Shown here one piece after another: positions 4,056 through 6,072 of a stretch of 6,072 bases of DNA. Made by a program: the position numbers and the translations under genes. Numbering within the stretch: position 1 is the first letter of the stretch; each line of letters begins with the position of its first letter. The DNA comes from Frankia sp. (GTDB lineage Bacteria; Actinomycetota; Actinomycetes; Frankiales; Frankiaceae). The stretch is taken from assembly GCA_019689615.1 (NCBI GenBank), contig JADGHD010000321.1, positions 1 through 6,072 of the forward strand, read 5' to 3'. Under the pieces are notes generated by a model that saw only the letters and a program-made list of their open reading frames with translations, did not search any database and was not told the origin of the DNA.

Positions 4056-5873
4056 TCAGAGCGGGGCGGACCAGTAGACCCGCGTCCCGCGGCCGTTCGG
4101 GCCTGGGCCGATCTCGCACTCGCCGCAGACCTGGTCCGCGCGGCTGGCCATGTTCGCCAGGCCGCTGCGCCGGGTCGGCTCACCCACGCCGACGCCGTCG
4201 TCGATGACCTCGACGAGGACCCGCCCGCCCTCGACGGCCACCCGCACGTCGACGCTGCTCGCCCTGGCGTGCCTGGCCGCGTTGGACAGGCTCTCCCGGA
4301 CCACCGCGAGCACGTGGTCGCCGGTCCCGCCGTCGGCCGCCGTGTCCACCGGGCCCTCGAACCGCAGCCGCGGCGCGTAGCCGAGCATCTCGGCCATCTC
4401 GTCGACGACCGCCAGCACCTGCGAGCGCAGCCCCGCCGCGCCCGGCGGGGTGGAGCGGCCGCGCAGCTCGAACACCGTCTGGCGGATCTCGCGCAGCGTG
4501 GCGTCCAGGTCCTCGACGTAGGTGGCCATCCGCGCCGCGCGGTCGGGCCGGTCCTCCGCCGCCGCCAGCCCCTGCAGGCCGAGCGCCACAGCGAACAGCC
4601 GCTGCATCACGTGGTCGTGCAGGTCGCGGGCGATCCGGTCGCGGTCCTCCAGCACCGACAGCCGGTTCTTCGCCGCCCGCGACTCCGCGAGCTCCAGCGC
4701 GATCGCGACGTGGCCGGCGAACCCGGCGGCCATCTCGACGTCCGGGTCGCCGTAGCCGTCGGCCCGCCGCCGCCGGCCCAGGAGCAGCACCCCGGCCGTC
4801 GCCTGGGTCGCGACCAGCGGCACCGCCAGCAGCGGTCCGACGTCCAGGTCGACCCCGAACCAGGTGGCCAGCTCCGCCTGCCCGTTCGTGCTGACCAGCG
4901 GCACCCCGTCCCGCGCCGCCCGGCCGGCCAGCGTGGACTCGGGCGGGATCGCCAGGCCGCGCAGCGCGTCGGCCCCGTCCCCGTCGGCGACCTCGACCCA
5001 CAGCCGCCCGGGCGCCGCGGGGTCACCGGACGCGGCCCCCGCGCGGTCCGCCAGCGCGAGCGCGGCGAGGTCAGCGCCCGCGATCTCGCGCGCCTGGCGG
5101 ACGATCAGCGCCAGCGGCTCCGGCCCGTCGGCGAGCAGGTGGCGGGTGATGTCGGCGGACGCGGCCGACCACTGCTGGCGCCGCTGCGCCTCGCCGAACA
5201 GCCGGGCGTTGTCGATCGCCACCGCGGCGCTGGCCCCGAGCGCGAGCACCAGTTCCTCGTCCTCGGCGGTGAACGGCCGGCCGCCGCGCTTCTCGGCCAG
5301 GTAGAGGTTGCCGAAGACCTCGCTGCGCACCCGGATCGGCACGCCGAGGAACGTGCGCATCGGCGGGTGGCCCGGCGGGAAGCCGACCGCCCGCGGGTGC
5401 TTGGAGATGTCGTCCAGCCGGACCGGGTGCGGCTCGGCGATGAGCAGGCCGAGCACGCCCTCGCCGCGCGGCGTCCGCCCGATCCGCTCCACGACCTGGT
5501 TCTCCAGGCCGACGTGGATGAACCGCTCCAGGTGGTCGCCGCCGGGGGCGAGCACGCCGAGCGCGCCGTAGCGGGCGTCGACCAGCTCGCACGCCGCCTC
5601 GACGATCCGCCGCAGCACCAGGTCGAGGCTGAGGTCGGCGGCGATGATCCGGTGCGCCCGCAGCAGCCCGCGCAGCCGGCTCTGCGTCGCCATCACGTCC
5701 TGCGCCCGCTCCACCAGCTGCGCGAGCAGCTCGTCGAGCTCCAGCCGGGCGACGACAGGGAACGTCAAGTCCGCGCCAGCGCTGCTGGGCGCCGCTTCCG
5801 GCTGGCGGGCGGCCGGAGGCGTCGGAACGGCCCTGTCCGGTGACGCCGGATGGTCCGCGACATCGGGCTCCAT
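4056..5873 (-). CDS. DosS/DosT (DevS)-like two-GAF heme sensor histidine kinase
   Basis: This 605-residue soluble kinase has the DevS architecture: a Pro/Ala-rich N-terminal tail (1-35), GAF-A (about 70-227), GAF-B (about 238-397), a HisKA_3 dimerisation domain with RDRIARDLHDHVMQRLFA (411-428) and phospho-acceptor His419, and an HATPase_c domain with N-box VVRESLSNAARHA (524-536), IDDGVGVG (557-564), SGLANMASRA (570-579) and GRGTRVYW (594-601). In GAF-A, GFPPGHPPMRTFLGVP (164-179) supplies His169, equivalent to the proximal heme ligand His149 of M. tuberculosis DosS. NLYLAEK supplies Tyr191, equivalent to the distal Tyr171. An O2/NO/CO- or redox-sensing heme is therefore inferred, signalling to a NarL/LuxR-type regulator that is not in the window. 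Gly106 occupies the position of DosS Glu87, as in DosT. A CGEC pair (583-586) in the ATPase domain is unusual. The start ATG has AGGAGG only 1 nt away; no other in-frame start is seen. No transmembrane segment is visible. Confidence 0.93.
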   Translation of the reverse strand: MEPDVADHPASPDRAVPTPPAARQPEAAPSSAGADLTFPVVARLELDELLAQLVERAQDVMATQSRLRGLLRAHRIIAADLSLDLVLRRIVEAACELVDARYGALGVLAPGGDHLERFIHVGLENQVVERIGRTPRGEGVLGLLIAEPHPVRLDDISKHPRAVGFPPGHPPMRTFLGVPIRVRSEVFGNLYLAEKRGGRPFTAEDEELVLALGASAAVAIDNARLFGEAQRRQQWSAASADITRHLLADGPEPLALIVRQAREIAGADLAALALADRAGAASGDPAAPGRLWVEVADGDGADALRGLAIPPESTLAGRAARDGVPLVSTNGQAELATWFGVDLDVGPLLAVPLVATQATAGVLLLGRRRRADGYGDPDVEMAAGFAGHVAIALELAESRAAKNRLSVLEDRDRIARDLHDHVMQRLFAVALGLQGLAAAEDRPDRAARMATYVEDLDATLREIRQTVFELRGRSTPPGAAGLRSQVLAVVDEMAEMLGYAPRLRFEGPVDTAADGGTGDHVLAVVRESLSNAARHARASSVDVRVAVEGGRVLVEVIDDGVGVGEPTRRSGLANMASRADQVCGECEIGPGPNGRGTRVYWSAPL

Positions 5874-5874
5874 G

Positions 5875-5880
5875 CCTCCT
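5875..5880 (-). promoter_or_regulatory. Shine-Dalgarno AGGAGG crowding the kinase start
   Basis: A full AGGAGG on the - strand ends 1 nt before ATG 5873-5871, much closer than the common 5-9 nt. There is no alternative ATG/GTG/TTG in frame nearby, so the start is kept, but initiation may be inefficient. Confidence 0.5.
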
Positions 5881-6013
5881 GACGGTAGTGGAGATGGTGT
5901 GTCCCGGAAGCCCGATGCGACGAGGGCGGAGTGTGGCGCGCCGAACGGTTATGCCAGCGGGACCACGGTCGGACACCACCTATGGGCACCGGGTGGCATA
6001 TGTGACGAGGGCG
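5881..6013. other. Non-coding region upstream of the kinase
   Basis: No convincing gene is seen on either strand. The stretch is less GC-rich than the rest (for example GGTTATG at 5947-5953 and TGGCATATGTG at 5994-6004) and probably holds the kinase promoter, but I cannot assign -35/-10 boxes. A GACC-AC-GGTC palindrome (5961-5970) inside GGGACCACGGTC is a weak resemblance to a DosR half-site. Confidence 0.4.
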
Positions 6014-6072
6014 CCCCCCCCCCGGGGCGGGCCCCCGCCCCCCCCCGCGCCGGGGCGGCCCGCGGCCCCCCC
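6014..6072. other. Low-complexity C/G homopolymer tail, probable contig-end artefact
   Basis: Runs of 10 C (6014-6023), 4 G, 5 C, 9 C (6038-6046), 4 G and 7 C (6066-6072) with no A or T at all. Coding or intergenic DNA in the rest of the window never looks like this. It is best read as a low-quality contig end, not biology, and nothing should be annotated in it. Confidence 0.7.

Noticed and set aside
3987..5843. A 618-codon open frame on the + strand, antisense to the kinase
   Set aside because: Its product is Arg/Gln/Pro-rich without any recognisable domain, while the - strand frame is a complete, motif-rich histidine kinase. Long antisense frames are expected at this GC content.
2877..5873. 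A wholly new biological system formed by the kinase and nitroreductase
   Set aside because: Both families and their adjacency are known from the mycobacterial DosR region. The novelty is limited to arrangement and residue differences, reported as findings.
5765..5989. Short - strand open frame starting in the kinase upstream region
   Set aside because: Composition is unlike a real protein, it overlaps the kinase N-terminus in another frame, and it has no ribosome site.

Overview
The window comes from a very GC-rich bacterium, almost certainly an actinomycete. The wobble positions are nearly all G or C, there is an F420-type luciferase-like oxidoreductase, and there are a mycobacterial-type Acg nitroreductase and a DosS/DosT-like (DevS) sensor kinase. 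A Frankia-like or related soil actinomycete would fit, but the sequence does not settle the genus. The last ~60 bases are an extreme C/G homopolymer jumble that looks like the ragged end of an assembled contig.

Layout. On the + strand: (1) the 3' end of an amidohydrolase-2 (ACMSD/decarboxylase-like) gene, 2-433; (2) a small uncharacterised protein with Gly-Pro hexapeptide repeats and a polyproline tail, 446-1009; (3) a thioesterase-fold alpha/beta hydrolase whose nucleophile position is Asp rather than Ser, 996-1934; (4) after an 86-nt gap with two overlapping potential hairpins, a luciferase-like F420-dependent oxidoreductase of the MSMEG_4879 (TIGR03620) type, 2021-2863. Genes 1-3 are packed closely enough to be one transcription unit. 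On the - strand, converging on these: (5) an Acg-family FMN nitroreductase, 3896-2877, and upstream of it (6) a two-GAF histidine kinase of the DosS/DosT family, 5873-4056. The + and - sets meet tail to tail with 13 nt between the stop codons.

How the genes fit together. The best-supported functional unit is the kinase plus the nitroreductase. In Mycobacterium tuberculosis the Acg-family gene Rv3131 lies beside devS (dosS, Rv3132c) and belongs to the DosR hypoxia/NO regulon. Here the same two families are neighbours, and the kinase keeps the proximal heme histidine and the distal tyrosine of the mycobacterial sensor. No response regulator is present in the window. The + strand genes look like small-molecule metabolism (hydrolase/decarboxylase, acyl-hydrolase fold, deazaflavin oxidoreductase), but no pathway can be named.

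Most unusual points: the thioesterase-like protein appears to have lost both Ser and His of the catalytic triad (Asp and Arg at those positions) and carries a Cys/His cluster in its lid; the kinase has a CxxC pair in its ATPase domain and a Gly at the position that separates DosT from DosS.
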